64,000 nucleotides of DNA from Pseudomonas sp. Ant30-3 (GTDB lineage: Bacteria > Pseudomonadota > Gammaproteobacteria > Pseudomonadales > Pseudomonadaceae): the NCBI RefSeq assembly GCF_000690905.1, contig NZ_JMCL01000034.1:16779-80778 (forward strand). Reading direction: 5' to 3'. The position numbers and the translations under genes are program-made. Below the pieces are notes generated by a model. That model was not told the origin of the DNA and did no database searches. It worked only from the letters and a program-made list of their open reading frames with translations. Shown piece by piece: positions 44,516-52,624 of the stretch (its first letter is position 1; the number at the start of each line of letters is the position of its first letter).

Positions 44516-46840
44516 GTGATCCGTCGATCGTTCTCCTCACTAAGCTTCCTGCAATCACTGCTCATGACTCTGTGCGCGGCGACACTGATATTTCTCTGGA
44601 CGTTGTACTTCCAGCAGAAAGCCGCCTCCGCCAACGAAGCCCTCTCCGCAAAATCCGCAGAACATCTCAACCTGGCCACCATTGCGGCGGAAAATCTTCG
44701 TCAACTAGTCGACCGCGCCCAAGCGATCGGCAGAGTGACGCGCACCGACATTGAAGATCTGGGTCAACGTCGCGACGGGTTGGTAAGAATGCTTGCTGAA
44801 GACCCTGTGCTCAAACGCATGAGCATCTACGACAGCGAGGGTATGTTGATTTCGGCGAGCCATTCAGATGAATCCCGGCAGCTGCCGGCAGGGTGGCTAA
44901 TCCAACTGAAACGGCATGCCGAGTCCTACGGTTTCAAAGCTGTGCTCCCGGTATCCCCACAGCCGCGCAATAAAACCCTGGTTCCAAACTGGCGCATTCC
45001 ATTCCTGCTTCCGCTAATCAACTCATCCACAGGGAAGATGAACAGCATTCTTGTCGTGCAGCTGGACGTGGGATATCTCGCAGCACTTTTTGAACATATC
45101 GATCTGGGACAAAGCGGCATCCTGCGCTTGCTCGACAGCGAAGGTCAGGAACGCCTACGCATTAATAGCAGTGGCGTTGTTGCCTCTGGACTTCAGATGA
45201 GACCTGATCCGCCGCTCAGCGGAGATATAACTGGCAAGCTCACACAATTTGCGGGCGATACCACGTACCAAAGCATGTATCGGCGGGTTCCTCAAAGAGG
45301 ATTTAGCGTGGTGGTCAGCCAAGCGGAAGAGGAAATTCTTGCGGCCTCCAAGCTCACCTATCGACGACAGCTGTGGCTGAACCTGTGCATGACACTTCTG
45401 CTTTTGGGCAGCTTGTTTTGGACGCTGCGAGTGCTGGGAAAACGCCAGGAAGCGTTTAATGCATTAGAGGAGGCTCAGCGCTTTAATCAGCAGCTAATCG
45501 AAAAACTGGAGGAAGAACATCGGCGAAGTAGTCACGCTGCCGCTACGGACCATTTGAGTGGGCTTCACAATCGCCGGCAATTTCTAGAGGTCGCGAATAG
45601 CACACTCACCCGCCAGCGCGCCAATCGCCGGCTTGCGGCCATTCTATTCATCGACATGGATCGTTTTAAATCGATCAATGACTCCTTGGGCCACAAAGTT
45701 GGTGACTTGCTGTTGCAGGCTGTTGCCGGTCGCATAAGTCGGATGCTGGAGCCCGATGATGAAGCAGCCCGGTTTGGCGGCGACGAATTTGTCGTCCTGC
45801 TTGCAGGAGAACGCAGTGAAGAACAGATCGATATCTGGACCAAGGGTCTGGTGGCGAAGTTGTCAGCGATCTATTCACTTAACGAACATGAGTTGACCAC
45901 TAGCCCTAGCGTCGGCGTCAGCATTTGTCCTCGTGATGGGCAGGAGATCGATGGTTTGATTCGCTGTGCTGATGCGGCGATGTACTCCGCCAAACGTGCT
46001 GGCCGTGGGCAGTATCGCTTTTTCGACCCGTCACTCAATGTAGCGGACGTAGAAGAATTCAGTTTGGAGCAGGCGTTCAGCGCGGCACTGAATGAGCGAC
46101 AGTTTATCCTTCACTACCAGCCAAAAATTCGTTTGGACTCATTGCTCGTTGTTGGGTACGAAGCGCTAGTCAGGTGGGAGCATCCTGAGTTCGGACTGCT
46201 CTATCCAGACCGCTTCATTTCGTTGGCAGAGCGCAGCGGATTTATTGTCGAACTCGGCTGGGAGGTGTTGCGCCTGGCATGCGAAAACCTGGCGTTTTGG
46301 CAGTCGCAAGGACGACAGGTTCGAATAGCCATCAATGTGTCTGCCATACAACTGCGGCAGTCGGATTTCAGTACTCGGGTGCTCGACGAGTTGTCGCGCT
46401 TCGACATTCAGCCGGGCTGTCTGGAACTGGAAATCACAGAGACCACGCTATTGGATGTCGAAGGCCAGGCCATCGAACACCTTCATCGCCTGCGTCGCGC
46501 AGGCATGAACGTGAGTCTTGATGACTTTGGAAAGGGTTACGCAGGCTTTGCCCACCTGCAATCGCTTCCCCTCACCACATTAAAGATCGATCGTTCGCTG
46601 ATTGCTCCACTGTCCAACAGCCCCGATGACAGTCCTATCGTGACCTCGACCATCATCCTGGCCAAACGCTTGGGTCTTGAAGTTGTGGCCGAAGGTGTGG
46701 AGACCCGGCAGCAAGTCGTATGTCTAAAGCTCGCGGGCTGTGATATCGCCCAGGGTTATCACTTCAGCCGTCCCCTTTCCGTGCAACAACTCAACGAATA
46801 CGCCCCCTTTATGAATTTGGTGGAAAACACATGCGTGTAA
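44516..46840 (+). CDS. Membrane GGDEF-EAL receptor, cotranscribed with a PhnD-like binding protein
   Basis: 774 residues, GTG start. Two membrane helices (about 12-32 and 296-314) enclose a periplasmic sensory domain of about 260 residues with a Cache-like feel (LVRMLAEDPVLKRMSIYDSEGMLISAS split over 89-115). GGDEF is at 421-425 and EAL at 549-551. The I-site position reads EPDD instead of RxxD, so product inhibition is probably absent. The EAL loop-6 motif is DDFGKGYAGF, slightly off the DDFGTGYSS norm, so phosphodiesterase activity may be altered. It overlaps the next gene by 10 nt. Confidence 0.88.
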   Translation: MIRRSFSSLSFLQSLLMTLCAATLIFLWTLYFQQKAASANEALSAKSAEHLNLATIAAENLRQLVDRAQAIGRVTRTDIEDLGQRRDGLVRMLAEDPVLKRMSIYDSEGMLISASHSDESRQLPAGWLIQLKRHAESYGFKAVLPVSPQPRNKTLVPNWRIPFLLPLINSSTGKMNSILVVQLDVGYLAALFEHIDLGQSGILRLLDSEGQERLRINSSGVVASGLQMRPDPPLSGDITGKLTQFAGDTTYQSMYRRVPQRGFSVVVSQAEEEILAASKLTYRRQLWLNLCMTLLLLGSLFWTLRVLGKRQEAFNALEEAQRFNQQLIEKLEEEHRRSSHAAATDHLSGLHNRRQFLEVANSTLTRQRANRRLAAILFIDMDRFKSINDSLGHKVGDLLLQAVAGRISRMLEPDDEAARFGGDEFVVLLAGERSEEQIDIWTKGLVAKLSAIYSLNEHELTTSPSVGVSICPRDGQEIDGLIRCADAAMYSAKRAGRGQYRFFDPSLNVADVEEFSLEQAFSAALNERQFILHYQPKIRLDSLLVVGYEALVRWEHPEFGLLYPDRFISLAERSGFIVELGWEVLRLACENLAFWQSQGRQVRIAINVSAIQLRQSDFSTRVLDELSRFDIQPGCLELEITETTLLDVEGQAIEHLHRLRRAGMNVSLDDFGKGYAGFAHLQSLPLTTLKIDRSLIAPLSNSPDDSPIVTSTIILAKRLGLEVVAEGVETRQQVVCLKLAGCDIAQGYHFSRPLSVQQLNEYAPFMNLVENTCV

Positions 46841-47706
46841 GGAAATTGTTGGCCGTTGCTCTGGCGGTGTTGTTTCTCAGCACCACAACGCATGCCAAGT
46901 GCACTCAACAAAGCTTGCGCCTGGCAGTCATTCCGAAGAAAAGTATGGACGAGCTACTTCGGGAACATCAGCCACTGATCGAGTTACTCAGTACGGCGTT
47001 AAGCATGCCGGTGGAAATAGTCCCCTCCTCCTCTTACGAAAGCGTTGTCGATGCCATCGTTTCCGGAGGCGTAGATATTGCCTGGCTGGGACCTGCTTCC
47101 TACGTCTTGGCGTACCAACGTGATCCGCGTATCGAGCCATTCGCGAGCCTTACAATCAGCCACGGATACTTCACCTCCGCAGGCCATCATTACCAGGCGC
47201 TGCTGCTAGCGCGACGCGATGGCGCCGTTGATATAGAAACCCTTCGTCAGAAGCGCGTCGCGCTGAGCGATCCAGCCAGCACATCCGGTGGCGTTGTACC
47301 CATGGCTGAGTTCTCGGAAAAGATTAATCAGCCGCTTACGGAATTCTTTAGCTCGGTTGTTTATTCCGGATCCCATGACAAATCATTGGACGCATTGTTG
47401 GATCGTAAGGTGGACGCCGCCTTTGTTTCAAGTGTGCAAGCGGACGCCTATCTGAACAACGGGCGCATCCAGCAAGACACCTTGAAAGTGCTCTGGCGTT
47501 CACAGCCAATCTATTATGATCCCTTCGTATTCAGTGGCACGGTGTGCGCCGGGCTGAAGCAGAAAATCCGAAATGCCATGTTGAACAACCCAGAGAAATT
47601 AGCCTCCTTCTTCGACTCGCAACATGCGTCCGGTATCGTGCCGGTCGGCTACGCGGAGTATTCCTCATTGGTGCGGATGATGGAGTCAGCGAGTGGGTCA
47701 TTGTGA
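46831..47706 (+). CDS. PhnD-like periplasmic substrate-binding protein
   Basis: 291 residues with a signal peptide (LLAVALAVLFLSTTTHA). Phosphate/phosphite/phosphonate-type binding fold: LRLAVIPKKSMDELLREHQPL split after the first strand, VDIAWLGPASYVLAY, and SDPASTSGGVVPMAEF. No ABC permease or ATPase gene is nearby. The 10-nt overlap with the GGDEF-EAL gene suggests it is the ligand sensor for that receptor, not part of a transporter. GGTGGAA precedes the ATG. The ligand cannot be told from the sequence. Confidence 0.85.
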   Translation: MRVRKLLAVALAVLFLSTTTHAKCTQQSLRLAVIPKKSMDELLREHQPLIELLSTALSMPVEIVPSSSYESVVDAIVSGGVDIAWLGPASYVLAYQRDPRIEPFASLTISHGYFTSAGHHYQALLLARRDGAVDIETLRQKRVALSDPASTSGGVVPMAEFSEKINQPLTEFFSSVVYSGSHDKSLDALLDRKVDAAFVSSVQADAYLNNGRIQQDTLKVLWRSQPIYYDPFVFSGTVCAGLKQKIRNAMLNNPEKLASFFDSQHASGIVPVGYAEYSSLVRMMESASGSL

Positions 47707-47805
47707 CGTTGGGGATGCCATGCGCACTTTGGACACGGATTACTTCACCGAAGATTGATGCCTATACGATCTGTTTGCGCATTACGTTTAGTTTCGTTTA
47801 CTTAA

Positions 47806-48287
47806 GGTGCCGAAATATCGGATGACGCCTTCGGACCTTGTAGGCAAACTCCGAATCTCGTGGCTGGGCACTTTGCCGCCTTGTCGCGCTTTTCTTTGAC
47901 GGGATACTCTCCAGAGATCGCTGCAGATGCAGTGATCGGGGTGGTAACCCGGTGAAACCAGCGCGACAGTGAGCTCATCGCGGACACGACCTTTCGGTCG
48001 CGCTCTGATTATGGCGGCTGTGCGTGGGACGCTCTCGGGCGTGCCGGTTTCCCTTTCCTGCATAGCTCGGACCAGCCGCTTTTTCGCGTGAACCGCGGCG
48101 AGCCCCTCGCTGAAGCACTGGCTCAAACCTCGAATTTCCTGTCTTTCGCCAAGGGATTTGCTGTAGACGCGGCTTACACTACAGATATTGACCGCCACGC
48201 TTGGGCCGCACACTATCTAGTGTCGGTGAGGCCGTCATCGACGATGTCGCGAAAGTGCTCGACCGAAGACCGTATCAAGCTAGCTAA
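47806..48287 (+). pseudogene. Decayed DUF3077-like gene in a structured stretch
   Basis: One frame runs from 47806 with an in-frame TGA at 47953-47955 and no usable ATG after it. The segment LFRVNRGEPLAEALAQ to HAWAAHYLVS resembles small DUF3077 proteins of Pseudomonas. A 1-base loss near 48223-48225 breaks it; restoring it gives GEAVIDDVAKVLDRRPYQAS and a stop at 48285-48287. Hairpins CGACC-TTTC-GGTCG (47987-48000) and ACGC-GCGT (near 48030) suggest that the front part may instead be an RNA element. The remaining bases of 47707-48532 hold no recognised gene. Confidence 0.5.
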
Positions 48288-48532
48288 ACGGTTATAGATA
48301 GGTGAGCCCACATTGGAGTTGATCGCCGAATGTGGCTCAGTCGCCCAAAGCAAAGCCAAGTCGCCAGCGTCTACCCAAATGTCGTTAGGTGCGCTCGCTG
48401 TTCTAGTGCCTCAGGTATGACCAGGTGCACCTGAAATCTTGTTTTGATCGGTTGCGCCGGGCTGTTGAAAACGTCTTTCTCTAGGCATGGCAAAATGATG
48501 ACCTAACTACCGCCAAGATTGAGCGACGACGT

Positions 48533-49087
48533 TTGAGCACGGACACTCTCCTACCCAAGATTACTGAAATAAAAGGCCAACCCACGTGGGTTGATAGCAA
48601 TCTTCCCGACCTGCGCACCTTGGAGCGCGAGCTGCGTACACACGCTCTTGAGGAAGTCACTGCGGCGACCACCCATGATGACGCCATCGAGGTGACAGCT
48701 CAGCACCTTGGATTCATTGATCTTGCGATCTTGTCCATAACTGTCGAAACGCCTCTGGGTGATGTGACGATCCTGCGCAGCAGCATCTATCACATCGTCG
48801 AAAAACGACGGGATGCCCGTGAGCGCTACGTAAGATTGGCTTTAGATACGCTTACAGGGCCGTTGGAGGTCTGGAAAGTTGCCTTCACGGACGGCACTGA
48901 CCGTCTTGCTTTCATCGGTGCGTATGAGTCGAAGCGGCAGATGCTGGTAAGCGTTGTGTTCTTCGAAGGCCAGATGCTCTGGAACTTTATGCACACGGAC
49001 GCCAAATCGCTCAACAAGCATCGTCATGGCGAGCTGCTGTACAAGCGCTATACCCTTTTGAGAGCAAAGAAAAAGGGCTACTGGTGA
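48533..49087 (+). CDS. Stand-alone PBECR2-like nuclease-fold protein
   Basis: 184 residues from a TTG at 48533, the only usable start after the upstream stop at 48482; no clear ribosome site, so it may be the C-terminal remnant of a longer gene. The C-terminal half (IVEKRRDARERYVRLALDT, then FIGAYESKRQMLVSVVFF and LNKHRHGELLY) resembles the PBECR2 domain found at the ends of Mu gpF-like phage head proteins and polymorphic toxins, a Barnase/EndoU/RelE-like RNase fold. The candidate catalytic residues (Lys, His, Arg of the KHRHGE block) are kept. The stop lies inside a bidirectional terminator. No phage gene is nearby. Confidence 0.6.
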   Translation: MSTDTLLPKITEIKGQPTWVDSNLPDLRTLERELRTHALEEVTAATTHDDAIEVTAQHLGFIDLAILSITVETPLGDVTILRSSIYHIVEKRRDARERYVRLALDTLTGPLEVWKVAFTDGTDRLAFIGAYESKRQMLVSVVFFEGQMLWNFMHTDAKSLNKHRHGELLYKRYTLLRAKKKGYW

Positions 49088-49105
49088 CAGCAGCCCTTAA
49101 ATTTT
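49066..49105. terminator. Bidirectional terminator between the PBECR2-like gene and the candidate sRNA
   Basis: AAGGGCT (49073-49079) pairs with AGCCCTT (49092-49098), with an inner CTG/CAG stem and GTGA loop. On the minus strand it is followed by TTTTTCTTT (strong); on the plus strand by TAAATTTT (weaker). Confidence 0.8.
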
Positions 49106-49231
49106 AAGCTTGATATTCATATACACACCCTCAAGCAGGGGTGTGGAGGTCTCACCCTACGCCGATGTTCAGCCATCGTCGGGGTTCCTACGCCAGTCAT
49201 TACCGCTGAAGGCCACTGGTTTCGCGCTCAC
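49066..49231 (-). ncRNA. Candidate small structured RNA, about 166 nt
   Basis: A sigma-70-like promoter (next entry), two hairpins and a strong intrinsic terminator stand in order on the minus strand with no reading frame of note. Hairpins: CGATG/CATCG flanked by ACCC/GGGT (49154-49185), and CACACCC/GGGTGTG with an 8-base loop (49124-49145). A further CCAGT/ACTGG pairing is possible at the 5' end. It converges on the PBECR2-like gene and shares its terminator. Family unknown. Confidence 0.55.
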
Positions 49232-49236
49232 TTGCA

Positions 49237-49264
49237 ATCATATACAAGGTGACACTTGTGTCAA
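49237..49264 (-). promoter_or_regulatory. Sigma-70 promoter of the candidate sRNA
   Basis: Perfect -35 TTGACA (49264-49259), 16-base spacer, -10 TATGAT (49242-49237), read on the minus strand. The -10 overlaps the stop codon of the small ORF 49238-49438. Confidence 0.65.
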
Positions 49265-49438
49265 CCAAATGTGATGAATGCCGTGATTTTCCGGGACTTC
49301 CACTATCACTGCGGAGCGTATCCAACGCTGCCAAAAGGCCTTCTCTGAGGAATACTTCAGGTCACCGGATCCGAGCGCGGACCTTGATCCTCCAATGACA
49401 ATGTAAACGTCAATTTCTGACTGAATATTCTGACCCAT
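49238..49438 (-). CDS. Possible 66-aa protein, related peptide also encoded at 44 kb
   Basis: Starts at an ATG inside the 3' end of the peptidase gene in another frame; no ribosome site is seen. The sequence begins MGQNIQSEIDVYIVIGG and ends HHIWLTQVSPCI. Its first 30 residues match the peptide encoded by the left repeat copy at 44 kb, so the sequence, or the DNA beneath it, is repeated. Family not recognised; it may be a fragment of a longer gene. Confidence 0.35.
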   Translation of the reverse strand: MGQNIQSEIDVYIVIGGSRSALGSGDLKYSSEKAFWQRWIRSAVIVEVPENHGIHHIWLTQVSPCI

Positions 49439-49456
49439 CCAGCAACGGAATCGCCC
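49349..49456. repeat. Right copy of the diverged direct repeat
   Basis: Counterpart of 44275-44380 in the same orientation. It spans the last codons of the M41-like peptidase gene and the small ORF, so the left copy looks like a detached and mutated end of a similar gene. Confidence 0.7.
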
Positions 49457-50078
49457 GCACCAGCCCCAGGCCCTCAAGTGCTTCCCGCGTCATCACAACT
49501 TCGTACGTATCCGCCGCCCTGCCCCATTGCTCCACCAAAGTCATGCCTTCCACCAGCCTGCTTGCCAACTCGAGGATCGTCTCGGCCAGTCTGTCGACGA
49601 TATTCTGCGTACGCAGCCAGAGGGAATCATTGATCGCCTTGAGCTCCGCCGTCAGCAGCCGGGACGATGCAGGATCCGTGTCGGGATGTTCGATATTGCG
49701 CAGCAGATGCAGGAGCTCTCTGATTTTTGCGTAGTCCTTTTCCGCGCCGAATTCTCCTCGCAGGAAGGCGAGCGCTTGCGCCTTATCGACGCGTTTGCCC
49801 GTCGCGCTCCTGGCGGAAAGCGTCTGTCCCATCACACCGGCGAACAGGACCATCACTCGCGCCTCCAGATACGCCTTCATGTCCTCAATCGACACAATGG
49901 GTCGCGCAAGGGTGATGCTCGCGCCCCCCTGATGCCTCAGGTCTTTGGTAACTGTCAGGCTCACGCCGCCCGTTTCAAACCCCAATCCGCGAGCCACCAC
50001 GTAGTGCGCCATTTCGTGATTGGCGATCTGCACTGCGCGATCCCGCACAGCGGATGGCATCTTGTTGGTCATATCCAT
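49410..50078 (-). CDS. M41-like HExxH metallopeptidase domain protein
   Basis: 222 residues. Zinc-binding HEMAH at 21-25 (His21, Glu22, His25), followed by YVVARGLGFETGGVSL, as in the FtsH peptidase domain. A helical region contains MVLFAGVMGQTLSA, as in M41 proteins. No AAA ATPase domain and no membrane helix, so it is a soluble stand-alone peptidase-like protein with unknown substrate. It is small compared with FtsH (about 640 residues). Leftward, at the right edge of the accessory patch. Confidence 0.75.
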   Translation of the reverse strand: MDMTNKMPSAVRDRAVQIANHEMAHYVVARGLGFETGGVSLTVTKDLRHQGGASITLARPIVSIEDMKAYLEARVMVLFAGVMGQTLSARSATGKRVDKAQALAFLRGEFGAEKDYAKIRELLHLLRNIEHPDTDPASSRLLTAELKAINDSLWLRTQNIVDRLAETILELASRLVEGMTLVEQWGRAADTYEVVMTREALEGLGLVRAIPLLDGSEYSVRN

Positions 50079-50229
50079 CGCCTCACGTAGCAGCCTTGGT
50101 CCCTGATGACTTATGGCTAATTGTCGCAGGTAAGAATGGCATGAACGGTCATAAGGCTAGACCAACGACCGCGACCCGGAATGTCCCTGTAACATGCTGA
50201 ACCATTGATAAGTGCCGCTGGAGCCACCC

Positions 50230-50691
50230 TTGCCTGACTTGCGCCCGCCCGTCCTCGACGAAATCGATCGTCAACTGATCGCCGCCCTGCAAATCAACGC
50301 CCGCGAGAGTGTGGCCATGCTTGCGCGGCAATTGGGCATCGCCCGCACCACCGTCACGTCGCGACTTGCCCGACTGGAAAAGTCCAGGGTCATCACCGGT
50401 TACGGCGTGCGTTTGGGCCAGCGAGTGGTGGATGGCGGGTTGCAAGCGTATGTCGGGATCACGGTTCAGCCGCGTTCGGGCAAGGAAGTATTACGGCGAT
50501 TAAGCGCCATGGCGCAGGTTCAGCAGTTGTGCGCGGTCAGTGGCGAATTTGATTATGTGGCGTGGCTGCGCACGGATTCGCCGGAGCAGCTGGATCAACT
50601 GCTGGACCAGATCGGCAGTGTGGATGGGGTAGAGAAGACCACGACTTCGATCATCTTGAGCAGCAAGATTGATCGGGGGCAGCCAGTTTAA
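50230..50691 (+). CDS. AsnC/Lrp-family transcriptional regulator
   Basis: 153 residues from the TTG at 50230, chosen because GGAG stands 6 bases upstream; a GTG at 50212 would add 6 residues. N-terminal winged helix-turn-helix (LDEIDRQLIAALQINARESV, then RTTVTSRLARLEKS) and C-terminal RAM ligand-binding domain (YVGITVQPRSGKEVL). It lies 238 bp upstream of davB, in the same direction, and is the likely local regulator of lysine breakdown; lysine as effector is inferred. Confidence 0.88.
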   Translation: MPDLRPPVLDEIDRQLIAALQINARESVAMLARQLGIARTTVTSRLARLEKSRVITGYGVRLGQRVVDGGLQAYVGITVQPRSGKEVLRRLSAMAQVQQLCAVSGEFDYVAWLRTDSPEQLDQLLDQIGSVDGVEKTTTSIILSSKIDRGQPV

Positions 50692-50741
50692 ACACGATCC
50701 ACTGTGGGCGTGTCAGTCGGCTTCACTGTTGATTCGATCAC

Positions 50742-50770
50742 GCATTCGCGAGCAAGCCCGCTCCCACATT
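50742..50770. repeat. Single REP unit
   Basis: CATTCGCGAGCAAGCCCGCTCCCACA, a lone unit with its own imperfect hairpin (GCGAGC/GCTC), between the regulator and davB. Written here by position and core only: GCGAGCAAGCCCGC. Confidence 0.7.
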
Positions 50771-50929
50771 TTGATCATTGTGCAGTCTTCATTCGTCACT
50801 TCTAATGGTTGTTGAGCAAAACGACGACACATTGCGTCTTAATAACGTGAGCCGCGCTCTCTAGAATGGCTGCCATCTTTTCCTATACTCAGACGCGTAC
50901 TCCGCGTCCGGTCGCCAGCAAGGTCAGCC

Positions 50930-52612
50930 ATGAACAAGAACAATCGCCATCCTGCAGACGGTAAAAAGCCAGTCACCGTTTTTGGCCCGGACTTCCCGTT
51001 CGCTTTCGACACCTGGATTGAGCACCCCGCCGGCATCGGCAGCATTCCGGCCCACCACCACGGCGCTGAAGTGGCAATCGTCGGCGCGGGCATCGCCGGT
51101 TTGGTGGCCGCTTATGAACTGATGAAGATTGGCCTCAAGCCCGTCGTCTATGAAGCTTCCAAGATGGGCGGCCGCTTGCGTTCCCAGGCATTCAATGGCG
51201 CCGAAGGCATCATTGCCGAACTCGGCGGCATGCGTTTTCCGGTCTCATCCACCGCGTTCTATCATTACGTGGATAAACTCGGTCTTGAGACCAAGCCTTT
51301 CCCGAACCCGCTGACTCCGGCTTCCGGCAGCACCGTGATCGACATCGAAGGCAAGACTCATTACGCACAAAAGCTGGCGGATCTTCCTGCTCTGTTCCAG
51401 GAAGTGGCCGACGCCTGGGCGGATGCACTTGAGGCCGGTTCGCAATTCTCCGATATCCAGCAAGCGATCCGCGACCGCGACGTTCCACGCCTCAAGGAAT
51501 TGTGGAACACCCTGGTTCCGCTGTGGGATGACCGCACGTTCTACGATTTTGTCGCCACCTCCAAAGCCTTCGCCAAGCTCTCGTTCCATCACCGTGAAGT
51601 GTTTGGTCAGGTCGGTTTTGGCACCGGCGGCTGGGATTCGGACTTCCCTAACTCAATGCTGGAAATCTTCCGCGTGGTCATGACCAACTGCGATGATCAC
51701 CAGCACCTGGTGGTCGGCGGCGTTGAGCAAGTGCCGCTGGGCATCTGGCGTCACGTCCCGGAACGCTGCGTGCACTGGCCAGAAGGCACCAGCCTGAGCT
51801 CGCTGCATCGCGGCGCGCCGCGTTCCGGGGTGAAAAAAATCGCCCATGCACCAGACGGTCGCTTCACGATTACCGATAATTATGGCGACACCCGCGAGTA
51901 CGCAGCCGTCCTGACCACCTGCCAGAGCTGGCTGCTGACCACCCAGATCGAATGCGACGAAAGCCTGTTCTCGCAAAAGATGTGGATGGCCCTCGACCGC
52001 ACGCGTTACATGCAGTCGTCGAAAACTTTCGTGATGGTCGACCGGCCATTCTGGAAAGACAAGGATCCGGAAACCGGCCGCGATTTGATGAGCATGACCC
52101 TCACTGACCGCCTGACCCGCGGCACCTACCTGTTCGACAACGGCGACAACAAACCGGGAGTGATTTGCCTGTCGTATTCTTGGATGAGCGATGCGCTGAA
52201 GATGCTTCCGCACCCGGTGGAAAAACGCGTGAAACTGGCACTGGACGCACTGAAAAAAATCTACCCGAAAGTCGACATCGCCGCACGGATCATTGGCGAT
52301 CCGATCACCGTGTCATGGGAAGCCGACCCGCACTTCCTCGGCGCATTCAAAGGCGCCCTGCCCGGCCACTACCGCTACAACCAACGCATGTATGCTCACT
52401 TCATGCAGGACGACATGCCGGCCGAACAGCGCGGGATTTTCATCGCTGGCGACGACGTTTCATGGACACCGGCGTGGGTGGAAGGCGCGGTCCAGACTTC
52501 GCTCAATGCGGTGTGGGGGATCATGAAACACTTCGGCGGTGAAACTCACGCCGAGAACCCGGGTCCAGGAGATATGTTCAACGAGATCGGCCCGATCGCC
52601 CTGCCCGAGTAA
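50930..52612 (+). CDS. davB: L-lysine 2-monooxygenase
   Basis: 560 residues. Flavin amine-oxidase fold with the FAD-binding GAGIAG at 52-57, the GGRLRSQ block and the C-terminal DDVSWTPAWVEGAVQTSL FAD closure. It oxidatively decarboxylates L-lysine to 5-aminovaleramide, the entry to the aminovalerate route. Tryptophan 2-monooxygenase is a close relative, but the davA gene 12 bp downstream favours lysine. A CTATACT element at 50883-50889 may be a sigma-S-like -10 box. Confidence 0.9.
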   Translation: MNKNNRHPADGKKPVTVFGPDFPFAFDTWIEHPAGIGSIPAHHHGAEVAIVGAGIAGLVAAYELMKIGLKPVVYEASKMGGRLRSQAFNGAEGIIAELGGMRFPVSSTAFYHYVDKLGLETKPFPNPLTPASGSTVIDIEGKTHYAQKLADLPALFQEVADAWADALEAGSQFSDIQQAIRDRDVPRLKELWNTLVPLWDDRTFYDFVATSKAFAKLSFHHREVFGQVGFGTGGWDSDFPNSMLEIFRVVMTNCDDHQHLVVGGVEQVPLGIWRHVPERCVHWPEGTSLSSLHRGAPRSGVKKIAHAPDGRFTITDNYGDTREYAAVLTTCQSWLLTTQIECDESLFSQKMWMALDRTRYMQSSKTFVMVDRPFWKDKDPETGRDLMSMTLTDRLTRGTYLFDNGDNKPGVICLSYSWMSDALKMLPHPVEKRVKLALDALKKIYPKVDIAARIIGDPITVSWEADPHFLGAFKGALPGHYRYNQRMYAHFMQDDMPAEQRGIFIAGDDVSWTPAWVEGAVQTSLNAVWGIMKHFGGETHAENPGPGDMFNEIGPIALPE

Positions 52613-52624
52613 GAGGAATTTGAA

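Noticed and set aside
47788..48213. 141-codon leftward open frame
   Set aside because: Antisense to the decayed DUF3077-like frame and full of Arg/Ser; more likely a shadow of a structured or decayed sequence.
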